This document shows positions 46,014 through 58,080 of a stretch of 64,000 nucleotides of DNA, in pieces. The notes under the pieces were generated by a model. The model worked only from the letters and a program-made list of their open reading frames with translations, was not told the origin of the DNA and did not search any database. Source of the stretch: Leptasterias polaris (Eukaryota > Echinodermata > Asteroidea > Forcipulatida > Asteriidae); assembly GCA_037783415.1 (NCBI GenBank), contig JAZGTN010000211.1, positions 1-64,000 of the forward strand. Reading direction: 5' to 3'. Within the stretch, counting starts at the first letter, position 1. Each line of letters opens with the position of its first letter. Position numbers and translations under genes: made by a program.

Positions 46014-48529
46014 CCTACGAGGCTCTGTGGCATATCAAATGGTCCATGCTTGAATCTTGGCTGGTTGAAAATGGTAAACAACAAGATGTGGCAGTTGACA
46101 AACTTGCCCAAAGTGTGGTGAAGCAGTTCAACAAGAGAAATGGCAATCACACAGCAGAACTTTCCGAAGCAGTAGGCCAGCTGTCAGATTTTCTGAGCAG
46201 TGACAACGTTCAAGAGCTGATCAAAGAATTTAATAACAAGCACTCTGAGAATCCAAACTTCCAACTGTGGTCTCATTACATGGAGATGGTGGAGATTCTG
46301 CTAGACTTCATCAGGGCTGAGAGGGACGGAAACTGGATCCTCCATCTAGAAGCTTTTTCAGCAATGCTACCGTGGCTCACCATCTACGACCACACCAATT
46401 ATGCCCGGTGGGGACCTGTTTATCTAGCAGATATGAAACTCCTCGAGAAGACAGCACCCGAGGTTTATGCAGAATTTATTGATGGAAATTTTGTTGTGAA
46501 GAGAACTAAACGGCGCTTCAACCAGGTTCCCGCTGATCAGGCAACCGAGTGGATGAACATGACATGCAAAATGCAGAATGGCATAATTGGAATTACAAGA
46601 AATGATCAAGCAAGGGACAAATTCTGTATCACATGGTCCGAGCGATCACGCATCACACAAGAGGTAAGATCTCTCTTCAATTTGGAAGATGATGAGGAAG
46701 AAACCACTTTCACCCGCTCTGACAGTCTTCCATCCCGCACAAAGCGAGATGTTGATGATGTTAAGAAGCTCACCACACAACTAAAAAGATTTGATGTTTT
46801 CCGAGTAAACCCAACCTTGGCTGAAGAATATGACAGTGACTCTGATAATGTTAGAGTTATACCACTGGTGTCATTGGCCTCCAAAGACATAGCTCCAGTT
46901 GATGTGGTTAGTGATCTTCTAACTGCTGAAGATCGTGGAAAGCAGTATGTGATGACCAACGTGAAACAACGTCTGCAAGAAGAAACTGTTGGATTTCATG
47001 ACGCCCTGAAGAAACATCGCTCAAAAACATTTGCTGACCTATACAAAGCAAACGTGTCCACAAAACAAAATGTACAGAAGACCATCAAAGCTCACAGAAA
47101 ATTACTGCAACGATTACTCAATGCTGCCACTGGAGGTCGATCATTGGAAATGGTGAATATTCTCCAGCATGAGCTTTCTCCAGTCCCACTGTCTCTCGCC
47201 AAGGCTGGAGGAGAGATGAATTCAACGACAAAGGCAGATCTGATCAACATCTTAATGGCTGGCCTTACCACTCCCACAGATATACCGAATGCCAACATGA
47301 AGACATGTGTGCTAATAGATGGTCATGCACTAATCCAAGCTCTTGGAAAGCCTCCCGGGTGTCAAACATTTGGTGACTATGCTGGTGTTTTCATGAATAG
47401 TGTGACAAAACACTTTGGAGATAATACAACAAGAGTTGACGTGGTATTTGATCGCTACATTGGAAAGGGCTCCATCAAGGCAGTGACTCGATCAAAGAGA
47501 ATGGGGGGAAAAAAGCCAATACGAAAGCTCATAGATGGACCCCAGGTCCCACTCCCCCAGGTATGGGGCCAATTCATTGCCTTGGATGAGAACAAGGCTG
47601 ATCTCGCCAAGTTCTTGTCAGAAGCCATTATAGAGAAGGGCAAGGATTTACTGCAAAGATATAAGATGGTAACAGGCGGTGGATTCCTTGATGACACAGA
47701 AGCCAGGTCCACGAGGAGAGACGATGTAAAGCTTCGAGGAAACCATGAGGAGGCTGACACCAGGTTGATACTCCATGCATCTGAGGCAGTAGTTGATGGG
47801 TATCAAAGAGTGGTGGTCATCTGCAGGGACACAGATGTGATGCTACTTCTGGTGCACTTTATAACTTCAAAAGCAACAGAAGTTTGGATGGTCTCTGGAA
47901 CGGCAAAGAAGCGCAAATGCTACCCAATACATGCAGTATCTGAGAGACTCCCACAACCTGTGAGGGATAACCTACTCAACTTTCATGCCCTTACGGAATG
48001 TGATACAACCTCCTCCTTCCATGGCCATGGAAAGAAAATGTGCTGGAAAATCTTTGAGAAACAACCACTACTCGTCAAAGGAATTGGTCGTGATGGAGAA
48101 CTTGCCCCCATTGAGCAGTTTGTTTGTCACTTATATGGTGCACCTGAGCAGCCAACCATCAACCATGCCAGACTCCAACTCTTTGGTAAGGCGCAGAAGG
48201 GTCTGGAGATGTTACCGCCAACAAAAGATGCACTGGAGCTTCATACAGTACGCGCCAACTACCAGGCAAAGATTTGGCTTCAGGCAGACCAGGAATACAT
48301 AGATGTCCCACCTCCAACTGACACATTAGCTTGGAAGAAAGAGTCAGGTCACCTGGAAGCTGTCTGGACAAGACTACCCCCTATCCCAGATGCGTGTCTT
48401 GAACTAGTTTCCTGTGGCTGCAAATCAAAGTGCAGGACATCCCGATGCACTTGCTTCAAAAAGGACCTAAGGTGCACTTATGCCTGCGGATGTGACGCAA
48501 CTGACTGCAACAACCCAGATGGCCAGTAG
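45923..48529 (+). CDS. Academ-like PIN/FEN nuclease-CXC protein, C-terminal ORF
   Basis: 868 codons; the first dozen residues are out-of-frame lead and real coding starts near ETMLQGKAYYR. A PIN/FEN-like nuclease region is marked by ordered acidic motifs: Asp466 in VLIDGHALI, Asp510 in VVFDRYIG, Glu609/Glu610/Asp612 in NHEEADTRL, Asp636/Asp638 in CRDTDVMLL and Asp694 in ECDTTSSFHGHGK. Such spaced Asp/Glu residues bind metal in flap nucleases. The last ~40 residues form a Cys cluster (CGC, CRTSRCTC, CTYACGC; from Cys831) matching a tesmin/TSO1 CXC zinc-binding pattern, probably DNA-binding. XPG-like nuclease plus a Cys-rich finger is the combination reported for Academ elements. Catalytic roles are inferred. 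Confidence 0.78.
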   Translation: MDRGWCLCCQQTETMLQGKAYYRAVRGHQLTYEALWHIKWSMLESWLVENGKQQDVAVDKLAQSVVKQFNKRNGNHTAELSEAVGQLSDFLSSDNVQELIKEFNNKHSENPNFQLWSHYMEMVEILLDFIRAERDGNWILHLEAFSAMLPWLTIYDHTNYARWGPVYLADMKLLEKTAPEVYAEFIDGNFVVKRTKRRFNQVPADQATEWMNMTCKMQNGIIGITRNDQARDKFCITWSERSRITQEVRSLFNLEDDEEETTFTRSDSLPSRTKRDVDDVKKLTTQLKRFDVFRVNPTLAEEYDSDSDNVRVIPLVSLASKDIAPVDVVSDLLTAEDRGKQYVMTNVKQRLQEETVGFHDALKKHRSKTFADLYKANVSTKQNVQKTIKAHRKLLQRLLNAATGGRSLEMVNILQHELSPVPLSLAKAGGEMNSTTKADLINILMAGLTTPTDIPNANMKTCVLIDGHALIQALGKPPGCQTFGDYAGVFMNSVTKHFGDNTTRVDVVFDRYIGKGSIKAVTRSKRMGGKKPIRKLIDGPQVPLPQVWGQFIALDENKADLAKFLSEAIIEKGKDLLQRYKMVTGGGFLDDTEARSTRRDDVKLRGNHEEADTRLILHASEAVVDGYQRVVVICRDTDVMLLLVHFITSKATEVWMVSGTAKKRKCYPIHAVSERLPQPVRDNLLNFHALTECDTTSSFHGHGKKMCWKIFEKQPLLVKGIGRDGELAPIEQFVCHLYGAPEQPTINHARLQLFGKAQKGLEMLPPTKDALELHTVRANYQAKIWLQADQEYIDVPPPTDTLAWKKESGHLEAVWTRLPPIPDACLELVSCGCKSKCRTSRCTCFKKDLRCTYACGCDATDCNNPDGQ

Positions 48530-49079
48530 ACTAAAAATTGACTTTTAAGAAAGCTCAGGTGGGCACATAAATATTCTGATGTACAAAGAAAACAAATATT
48601 TGTCAAAGTTGTTGTCAAATTATAAAAAACAACTACAAATTATAAAACCACTACACATTTAAATTAACTTCTTGAAGAACATACCTTCTTCTTTCATTAC
48701 ATCATCAAATTATATGAAAGTGTGGTATGGATTTTTGTTGATACCAAAACTGCCTGGGTACCTTTACCTTGAAAAAAGTTGTTTGAAACAAACATTATTA
48801 TGCACCATTGAGATCTGGAGTGAAAAAAACTTTGTTTTACTCAATGTATACACTTTTTGAGAAAATCACACCTTTAGGTTTCCTTTTGCTATACTTTTGT
48901 TTACAAAATGAAAGTGTATCGATTCATTTCATAGATTTTATTAATCAACATGAAGTTAAAAGTACATTTTATGGATAGATCTATTAATTCCGGTTAAAAA
49001 ATATACCGACTTCAAAAATACTCATTTTTGACCTTATTTGACCTTTTTGACCTCAAATTTACCTAACATAAAGGTGTTA
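48530..49079 (+). repeat. Extra subterminal copy in the Academ-like element
   Basis: From about 48740 the sequence repeats the content of the right inverted repeat once more in the same orientation: CTGCCTGGGTA(C/T), CACCATTGAGAT, GATAGATCTATTA and TTGACCT blocks occur at 48750-49050 and again at 49100-49410. The right end is therefore longer than the left by one module. Confidence 0.8.
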
Positions 49080-49552
49080 TATGATTTGATTTTTTTTTCA
49101 AAAACTGCCTGGGTATGTTAACCTTTCAAAAAAAAGTTGTTTGCAACAAATATATACACCATTGAGATGGGGAGTGCAAATAATTTTGGTATACCCAAGA
49201 TGTACACTTTTCAAGAAAATCATACTTTTACGTTTTATTTTGCTATACATTTGTGCACAAGTTGAAAGTTTATTCATTAATTACTTAGCTTTGGGATATA
49301 AACATGAAGTTAAAACTATATTTTTCGGATAGATCTATTAAATGTGATTAAAAATTATATAAATTTTGAAAATTTTGACTTTTGACCTTTTGACCTCAAA
49401 ATGACCTCAAAATGACCTTAAAATTCAAAAACAAGCTTGGCATCCACCCTAATCGTCTTCCTGAGCCCATGATCCATACATCTAGCATGGATGCCAGCCA
49501 TTAACAAACTATGCCGTCCAAAGTGTAATTTCACACTTTGGCTGGCCTACTA
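49080..49552 (-). repeat. Academ-like element, right terminal inverted repeat
   Basis: Reverse-complement counterpart of 43278-43755. It ends GGCTGGCCTACTA, directly followed by the TTA target duplication and by host sequence AGCATTCTGG. Confidence 0.88.
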
Positions 49553-51070
49553 TTAAGCATTCTGGAAGACAAGAGTGATTTCAGCTAGCAGATTTGCACA
49601 TAACTTACATTCTATAAAGATGGTCATAGTGGAAAAATTTCCTTGAAACTCTTTTGCTAACAGTGCCATACTGTTTCGATCTCGCAAGACCAAAACTCAA
49701 TGCTACTTGGTCTAAAACAGTGAAGACAAATACATTTCCCCCCACTATTTTCTTGTGTCTCCAACATGGCGGTATGCCTAATCCAATGTTTATGATTGTC
49801 GAGCAAATGATTGAGGATAAGAGGGGGTTATGGAAGTTTAAAAACAACCGTTTCCAATCAATATTTCCGGCATGATGCAACTTTGACATGAAATGGTTTG
49901 CGTTAACACTGTGTTATTGTACACTGACTTTAAGTACAAAATATTTCTGATTCAAACTCATCTGCAGTTGTTTGAGGAGGAGGGGGGGTGGGTCCTCATA
50001 ACTATCTTAACAATCTCTGAGTGAGCTATAAGAAAAAGTATGAGAGAACCTAGTCCTGACATGGAGTAGACTTGTCAGTTTCCCGATGATGACCAGAGCA
50101 GGCTAGACAAAGCAGGTTGAGGTGAGTTGGGGGGGGGGGGGGGCGATACTAGTAAAGTGGACATCAGTCTGATTTTTGTATTGGGTCAAATTCAAAGGAG
50201 AAAGACACTACTTTATTAGTGCATGGAACAAACTAATGCAAGACTTATTACCCGTTGTGAAGAACAATGACTACACTTAGAGAGGCAGCAGCTCAATATC
50301 TCCTTCATGATGTAAAATCAGTGAAGGGCAACAGTCAAATAACTTGTAAAGCAGGACGTCTGCAAAATATGAAACATGAAAAGTTATTAACAATTGATAA
50401 CATAAGCATGACATGTATTGTAAACTGTCTGTTTCCACTAAGTCCCTCAAATCCCACGACCCCTGACCCAAGGCCCTCTCGACCTCCAACTTATTTCCTA
50501 ACAATCGAACCATGTCAACATCTGAGCCTTGTTTTACAGCCTGAGTTTGAATACAGTCCTGATTTAGAATGCAGTATGAGACCCAACTGTCATCCAGAAC
50601 AGCATCCACTGTGATGGACTGTTGAACATGGAGGAATTGCCTCCTGACACAGTTCATGTAGCATGTTTTTTCATTACCATCGCATAAAACAAGACATTAA
50701 CGAATCATTTCGATTGGGGAGGGGGGTGGGTTTATATTTTTGGCCAGTCACGATGCAGCTGTCTTTCAACACAGAGAGTGACGTACGAATTGGCAGCTGT
50801 AGCTCATCAGCTCCATTGTTCTCATTCAAGACCACTTGCATGGATGGGGCAGACTGAGCAACAAGCGTTACAGGCTACTTATTAACAGCCAAATGTTGTA
50901 GCCACAGCAGCCGATTTGGACATATTAAACAAGAAAGACCATAGTATAGTGATAGAGGAAGAATCGGCCCCTGGAGCTAGCATAAACTTGGAAGGTACAA
51001 TTTAGGTTCTTGCAGAATTCTGTATTTCAGGGGGAAGCTCCATCAACTGTCATGTATGTACCAAACTAGG
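49553..51070. repeat. Large duplicated block, copy B, right piece
   Basis: Resumes the block broken at 43277 and is almost identical to 59396-60910, including ORFs of 94 and 126 codons on the minus strand that are open in both copies. That openness reflects recent duplication; no protein family was recognised. G-runs at about 49980 and 50131-50144 differ in length from the other copy. Confidence 0.85.
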
Positions 51071-54000
51071 CAACAGGGGCTGTGAGCTAGCTGTCATTCA
51101 ACTTGCGCGGTTAACACAGGCTCCCAATCTGATTTTTTGCTCAGGCTGGCTATGAGACATACATGGCATGGCTAAACGGTTGGTGTGTAAGTGAAGGGGG
51201 TCGTGGGAGTTTAGAACAACCGTTTTCAATCAATCATGATGCAACTTTGACATTAAAATTAGGATGCTTTGCAAGGTCAAGTGTTGTGCTTTTTGGTTGG
51301 CGTTAACACTGTTTATTGTCCACTGTCTCCAAGTACAATATATTTGTAATACAAACTCCTCCTACAAGTTGATTCACTGCTGCAGGATAGATCATGATCA
51401 GTTGTTTGAGGAGGAGGAGGAGGGGGGGGGGGGGTCCTCATAACTATCTCAACAATCCCTGAGTGAGATAAGTTAAGGTTTGAGAAAACCTTGTCCTGCC
51501 ATAGAGTAGGTTTGTCAGTCTCCTGATGATGACCAGAGCAGGCTAGTCCACAGCATTGAGACCAACCTTTCTCAGAGTACAGTGAAGGTGATTAGGAAAT
51601 GGTGGTGGAGGCGAGTTGGGAGAGGGCGATCCTAGTAGATTGGACAACAGTCTGATTTATTGTATTGGGTCAACAAAACAAAGGAGAAAGAATTTACCTT
51701 GTGCATGGAACAAACTAATGCAAGACTTACCCGTTGTGAAGAACAATGACTACACTCAGAGAGGCAGCAGCTCAATATCTCCTTCTTGATGTAACATCAG
51801 TGAAGGGCAACAGTCAAACAACTTGTAAAACAAGACGTCTGCAAAATATGAAACATGAAAAGCTATTAACAATTGATAACATAAGCATGACATGTCTTGT
51901 AAACTGTCTGTTTCCACTAAGTTGTTCTTAAACCCCCTCAAACCCAATGACCAGTGACCAACAAGGCCCTCTCGATCCCTCAACTTATTTCCCATTAATC
52001 GAACCATGTCCCATGTCTGGGTCTTGTTTTACAGCTTGAGTTTGAATACAGTTTTGATTTAGAATGCAGTATGAGACCCAACTGTCATGCAGAACTGCAT
52101 CCACTGTGTGGGGGGGGGGGGGGGGGTCCTCATAACTATCTCAACAAGCCCTGAGTGAGATAAGGAAATGTTTGAGAAAACCTTGTCCTGCCATGGAGTA
52201 GATTTGTCAGTCTCCTGATGATGACCAGAGCAGGCTAGTCCACAGCATTAAGACCAACCTTATCTCACTCAGAGTACAGTGAATGTGATTAGGAAATGAT
52301 GGTGGAGGTGAGTTGGGAGAGGGCGATACTAGTAAAATGGACATCAGTCTGATTTATTTTATTTGGTCAAATAAACAAAGGATAAAGACGATACCTTAAT
52401 GCATGGAACAAACTAATGCAAGACTTACCCGTTGTGAAGAACAATGACTACACTCAGAGAGGCAGCGGCTCAATATCTCCTTCATGATGTAACATCAGTG
52501 AAGGGCAACAGTCAAACAACTTGTAAAACAGGACGTCTGCAAAATATGAAACATGAAAGCTGTTAACAATTGATATCAGATGCATTACATGAGTCTTGTA
52601 AACTGGCTGTATCCACTAACTTGTTCTAAAACACCCTCAACCCCCAACCCAAGGCCCTCTCGACCCCTCAACCTATTATTCCCCAATAATCAAACCATGT
52701 CCAAAATCTGAGCCTTGTTTTACAGCCTGAGTTTGAATACTGTCCAAATTTAGAATGCAGCAAGCGACACAACTGTCATACAGAACTGCATCCACTGTGA
52801 TTGACTGCTGAACATGGAGGAATTGCCTCCTGACACAGTTTTTGTAGAATGTTTTTTTTAATTACCATCATATTAAAACAATGCAGCTGCCTTCAAGACA
52901 GAGAGTGATGTCCAAATTGGCAGCTGCAGCTCGGCCCCATCACTTTCATCCAAGACCACTGGGATGGGATGGACTGAGCAAACAAGTTCCATCAATTGTC
53001 ATGTATGTACCAAACTAGGCAACAGGGGCTTTGAGCTAGCTGGCATTCAACTTGGGCGGTTAACACAGGCTCCCAATCTGATTTTTTGCTCAGGCTGGCT
53101 ATGAGACATAAATGGCATGGCAAAACGGTTGGTGTGTAAGTGGAGGGGGTCGTGGGAGTTTAGAACAACCATTTTCAATCAATATGTCAATCATGATGCA
53201 ACTTTGACATTTAAATTAGCATGCTTTGCAAGGTCAAGTGTTGCGCTTTTTGGTTGGCGTTAACACCAGGTTTTGTCCACTGTCTCTATTAAAGTACAAT
53301 ATATTTCTGCTACAAACTTATCCTACAAGTTGATGCGCTGCTGCAGAATAGATTGGTTGTTTGAGGAGGAGAAAGTCCTCATAACCTGTTTGAGATTAGG
53401 AAATGATGGTTGAGGCGAGTTTGGAGAGGGCAATACTACATGTAGTAGATTGGACAACAGTCTGATTGTTGTATTGGGTCAAAAAAATAAAGGAGAAAGA
53501 TACTAACTCAGTGCATGGAACAAACTAATGCAAGACTTACCTGTTGTGTTAATAATGAAGGGCAACATTCTAAAAACTTGTAAAACATGATGTCTGCAAA
53601 AAATGAATGAAGGAAAGCTGTTAACAATTAATAACAGATGCATGACATGTCTTGTAAACTGGCTGTTTCAACTGGGTTGTTCTAAAATCCCCTCAACCCC
53701 AACGACCCACGACTCAAGGCCCTCTTGACCCCTCAAGTCATTCCCCAATAATCAACCTTGTCCCAAATCCTAGCCTTGTTTTACATCCAGAGTTTGAATA
53801 CTGTCCAGATTTAGAATGCAGCATGAGACACAACTGTCATGCAGAACTGCATCCACTGTGATTGACTGCTGAACATGGAGGAATTGCCTCCTGACACAGT
53901 TTTTGTAGCATGTTTTTTTTAATTACCATCATATTAAAACAAGATGTTAGCAAATCAATTTGACGGCGGAGTTTTTTGTTTTTATTTTGGGGGGAGGCCA

Positions 54001-54850
54001 GTCACGATGCAGCTGTCTTTCCAAAGACAGAGAGTGATGTGGCGGACTGAGGAAACACGTTAACAAGCGCTAGAGGCTACTCTTTAAAAGCGACATGTCG
54101 TAGCCGCAGCCACCAATTTTGACATATTAAACAAGAAAGATTGTTGTATAGTGGCATAGGAAGAATTGCGTCCAGGGAGCTAGCATAAATCAAACATTAT
54201 TTACTGAAATCTATGAAAATCCCTTCTTGAGAATTTACAATTTGGGTTCTTGCAGAAATCTTTATTTCGGGACATCATTATGGATGAAGCTCCATCAATT
54301 GACATGTAGTGTATCAAACTAGGCAACGGGGGGGTGAGGGCGGTTAACACAGGTTCCCAATTGGGAAACAATCCGTCTTTGGCTCGGTCCAGTTTGAGAC
54401 ATGCATGGCAATGTTAAATGGTTGGAGCGTAAGTCAAAGTGGTCATGGGGGTCGAAGAGTTCTTAGGACAGCCCGTTTCCACTAAGTATTTCCAGCATGA
54501 TGCAACTTTGATTTGTAAGTTTGGATGCATGGCAAGGTCGAGTGTTGGTCTATTTGGTTTGCATTAACACCATGTATTGTCCACTTTCTCCAAGTACAAT
54601 ATCTTTGTAATAAAAACAAAATGATGAACTGCTGCAGAGCAGAATAGATTGGTTGTTCGAGGAGGAGGGGGGGGGGGGGGGTCCTCCTAACTATGTTATC
54701 AATCCCTCAGTGAGGTAAGTAAAGGTTTGAGAAAACCTTGTCCTGCCATAGAGTATATTTGTCAGTCTCCTGCAGGCTAGTCACAGCATTGAGACCAACC
54801 TTATCTTACTAAGAGTACATTGAAAGAGATTAGGAAATGATGGGAGAGGG
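51071..54850. repeat. Tandem copies of a ~0.7-1.4 kb unit with poly-G tracts
   Basis: Units recur with CAATGACTACACTCAGAGAG, GAAGGGCAACA, GACGTCTGCAAAATATGAAA and ATGGAGGAATTGCCTCCTGA. Similar segments start near 50150, 51650, 52370 and 53470, with outlying ones near 41690 and 60050. Poly-G runs after GAGGAGGAGG recur at corresponding positions (about 51420, 52110, 54667). No coding gene is supported. Confidence 0.8.
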
Positions 54851-55324
54851 CGTACTACTAGTAGAGTGGGACACATTAACCTACCAACAGCAAGATCAAA
54901 CAAAGTAGAAAAATAAATAGATAGAGTTGCAACGCTTACCATATGTAGATAAAGACTTATGCCACTCTGGAGAAAATGTTGGATATTTCCTTCATGCCTT
55001 CAGCAAATCAGACTTTAGGGCAGCCTTTTTTCCAACATCCTAGTAGAAAGACAATGAGACAAAAAGGAGGCTAAAATGTAAGACGTTGGTCGAGTCTAAT
55101 TTTAAATCAAAATGATCAAATTATGTTACTGTCGTTGTATACTTGTCAGACAAACCACACATTCTGGCTGGGCATTGTGCTAAAAATGATACCATGATAG
55201 CATGAATGATCTATACACATTAAAAATCTAAATGGGCCCAAGTTCTTTGCAATGCTTACCACATAATTCTCAGCTTAATGTGCCCTGTAAAGCACATGAA
55301 TCTGTAAGCTGTAAAACTGAATTC

Positions 55325-55485
55325 CGTCCTAAGCAAACACAGGGTAAGCAGAAACAAAATTCCATTACAAACAAAAACAGAATTTCACAGTAAACAAAAA
55401 CAGAAGTACGCTGTTAGCAGAAACAGAATACCAGGTAAGCAGAAACAGAATACCAGGTAAGCAGAAACAGAATCTGAAAATTGGA
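55325..55485 (+). repeat. ~21-bp minisatellite
   Basis: About six degenerate units of GGTAAGCAGAAACAGAATACCA; the last three are nearly identical. Confidence 0.8.
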
Positions 55486-55562
55486 CCTTGGTTCTATTTC
55501 TTGGCCCTGTCTTGTCAAGTTGTCTTACAAGGCCTACCTTGTATACCTAAAGCACATAAATC

Positions 55563-55752
55563 TATAGACCCATTGCATATGACGTCATCATCAACACGCG
55601 CTTCATTTTGGGGGTCAAAACGTGCACAAAAGAATGGTACACGTGTTTACAAGCGCATTGTGCGTAAACACGTGTACCATCCTTTTGTGCACGTTTTGAC
55701 CCCCAAAATTTCGCGCATGGATGCGCGCTGCGCGTTGTGCAATGGGTCTATA
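55563..55752. mobile_element. Short hairpin MITE with TATA-type ends
   Basis: Ends TATAGACCCATTGCA and TGCAATGGGTCTATA are inverted. A strong inner stem pairs GGGGGTCAAAACGTGCAC and GGTACACGTGTTTAC with their complements. The whole ~190 bp can fold into a hairpin. A TA target, as in mariner relatives, is likely but no empty site is available. Confidence 0.8.
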
Positions 55753-56779
55753 GGCTGTAAGCGCAGAATTCTGTGGTAAGCAAAGCCATAAATATGGGCC
55801 CTGAAAACTTGAAAACCAAAATGGTTAGTTTTCAAGATGGCTGCATGTCAAATGTACTTGGCAATACTCTTGACTCTCTTAGTTTGTCAAATATAAATAC
55901 AAATTTGTGAATCTACTCTTAATTCTACAGTCAACATTTCAAATTTTAAATCTGCAACAAATCCACTGGATGCTTAGTGGCCAATTTTTCAAAGACCACT
56001 ACCAAATGTATGAGCCAAAACTATGTACTTAAACAAATTGCTTATTAAAGAGTAGAAGTTCCACAAAGTTACTCTCATACCTATACACGTTGAGATTTCT
56101 TTATAAAAATAGTGCAGTTTTTCTTGGTCGTCCTCATCATCGCAGACGAGACCACATTAATGGGCTTATGAGCTTGTACAAATTATTGTTCAAGATGTAG
56201 TGATGCAAGATGGGAACGATTCAGCTGCTGATCAGCACAATGTGCACAATAGTATAGACACATGATGCTAATGCATAGAGGCTCCATGGTTAATGTAAAT
56301 GATCAATTTTAACCAAAGTTGCGAGAAGAATGTTCCAATTGAGCCCTATTTTTTTTTAGAACATTGCTAAGAATGACAATATTTATTTGCATAGATTTAC
56401 ACAAATTAGGAGACAGCAAAACATTGGCTCAGTAACAATTATAGATCAGAAAAATGATTGGGTTGGCCGCTTGGGAAAAATTGTTATTTGAAGAATCATT
56501 AGGTTAAAAAGTTCTGCAAATACCTTCAATGAGGTCACCACAATCCGTGTTGGTGTACCTTTGTCATTTTTCTCACGTTCCATGTTGGCATGCTCTCATT
56601 GTCATCCGTTGTGGCAGCAGTCAAACCTATCCAGGCATCAACCAGCATGGCAAACTACACAAATTAAAGCCAAAAAGATGGATTATTAAAAAGTCCACAG
56701 AGACGATAAATAACAGCACACCAACATCGAAATTGAGAAAGTTGAGGAAGGAACGCCAACATGAATTGTGGTGACTGGA

Positions 56780-58080
56780 AACCTTTTTTTTTTTGTAATG
56801 AAAAGATGGTGCAACATGGGCTTTTCAACAAGTTGAGAGTACATTATTCACTAGGTTTTGCACGTTTTAGTGACAAGACATCAAGCTTTTGAAGTATTAG
56901 AAGGCGGCACAATATTGGCTCGTAAATAATTTGAGAGTTGAGGAATCAACAAGTTGACCAGTCTGCTTTGGAGAAATAAAGAAACGGTATATCATTGGCT
57001 CTTTGATAATTTGAGAGTTGCACTAACACTAGGTTTGCTAGTTTTCTAGGAACAACCTACCATACTTTGGAGATGGCACGATGTTGGCATGTTAATAATT
57101 TCAGAGTGAAACCGTCACTGGGTTTGCAAGTCAATAGGGAGGACCCATCAGGCTTTGGAATAACTAAGACACAGCAACGGTGGCTCCTTGATAATTTGAA
57201 AGTTGAACCTACAAGGGACGGCCTATCATGCTTTTGAACAATTAGGCGATGGAACAACATTGGCTCGTTAACAATTTCAGAGTTAAACCGTCTCTGGGTT
57301 GCACTGCTTTTACATATAAATGGTTGAAATTGCATGAAACTTTAATGCGTATTCATTTATGGTTTGGTTGCATTGCTTTAAATTTGGCTGCACTGCTTTT
57401 ACATATGGTTGAAATTGCATGAAACTTTAATGCCTATTCATTTATGCTTTGGAACAATTACAAGACAGCACAAAATTTGTTTCTTATTACATTTAAAATT
57501 GAACATTCACAAGGTTTGTAATTTTTTAGGGATAACCCAATATGCTTTTGAATAATTACGAGACGGCACAAAATTGGCTTGTTCATAATTTATTAGTTGA
57601 ACCATCACTAGGTTTGCAAGTATTTAGGACTGACCCATCATGCTTTGGAACAATTTGGAGACGGCACAAAATTTGCTTTAGAAAAATTTGAGAGTTGAAC
57701 ATTCAATAAGTTTGCAAATTTTTAGGGACAACCCATCATGATTTGGATTATTTAAGAAACGGCACACGTTGGCTCTTTAATTATTTGAGAGTTAAACCGT
57801 CACTGGGTTTAGCAGGTCGTTAGGGATGACCCATCATGCTTTGGAACAATTAAAAGACCGCACAACATTGGCTTCTTATTACATTGAGAAATGAACATTC
57901 ACTAGGTTTGGAAATAAAAGGGAAGACCAATCATGCTCCGGAATATTTAAGAGAAGGCACAAAATTGGCTTGTTAATAATCTGAGATTTCAACAATCACT
58001 AGGTTTGCTAGTTCTCAAGGGACGAACAATTCTGCTTCGGAATGAGATGGCACAACATGGGCTCATTCATAATTTAAGGA
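56780..58080 (-). repeat. Satellite array related to 3842-13806, opposite orientation
   Basis: About thirteen degenerate ~90-100 bp monomers with CTAGGTTTGCAAGT, CCATCATGCTTTGGAACAAT, GAGACGGCACAA and TTGAACCATCAC. The reverse complement of the 3842-13806 monomer gives CTAGGTTTGCAAGTTTTTAG, CATCATGTTT, AATTAGGAGACGGCAC and GTTCAACAATCACTAG in the same order and spacing. The two arrays are thus one family on opposite strands, this one being older or less homogenised. An ~86-bp local duplication lies at 57334-57440. Confidence 0.85.

Larger units (their letters stand above)
43278..49552 (+). mobile_element. Academ-like DNA transposon, near full length
   Basis: The 6275-bp insertion has inverted ends TAGTAGACCAGCC / TAGTAGGCCAGCC and a 3-bp target duplication TTA (43275-43277, 49553-49555). 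The two uninterrupted block copies (near 41080 and 59395) read CATCCTTAAGCATTCT, giving the empty site. Inverted similarity extends about 470 bp inward (43278-43755 and 49080-49552). The right end has an extra tandem copy of the inner part (about 48755-49050). Long inverted repeats, a 3-bp duplication and one large protein with a FEN/XPG-like nuclease and a Cys cluster fit the Academ superfamily, specifically the XPG-bearing branch. The assignment rests on remembered family traits. Confidence 0.82.
54851..56779. other. Mixed intergenic stretch
   Basis: No gene is recognised outside the minisatellite and MITE listed separately. An 81-codon ORF at 56529-56774 has no recognisable features. Confidence 0.45.

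Noticed and set aside
50277..50657. 126-codon minus-strand ORF, nearly repeated at 60127-60513
   Set aside because: The shared open frame is explained by recent block duplication; other unit copies are interrupted and no domain is recognisable.
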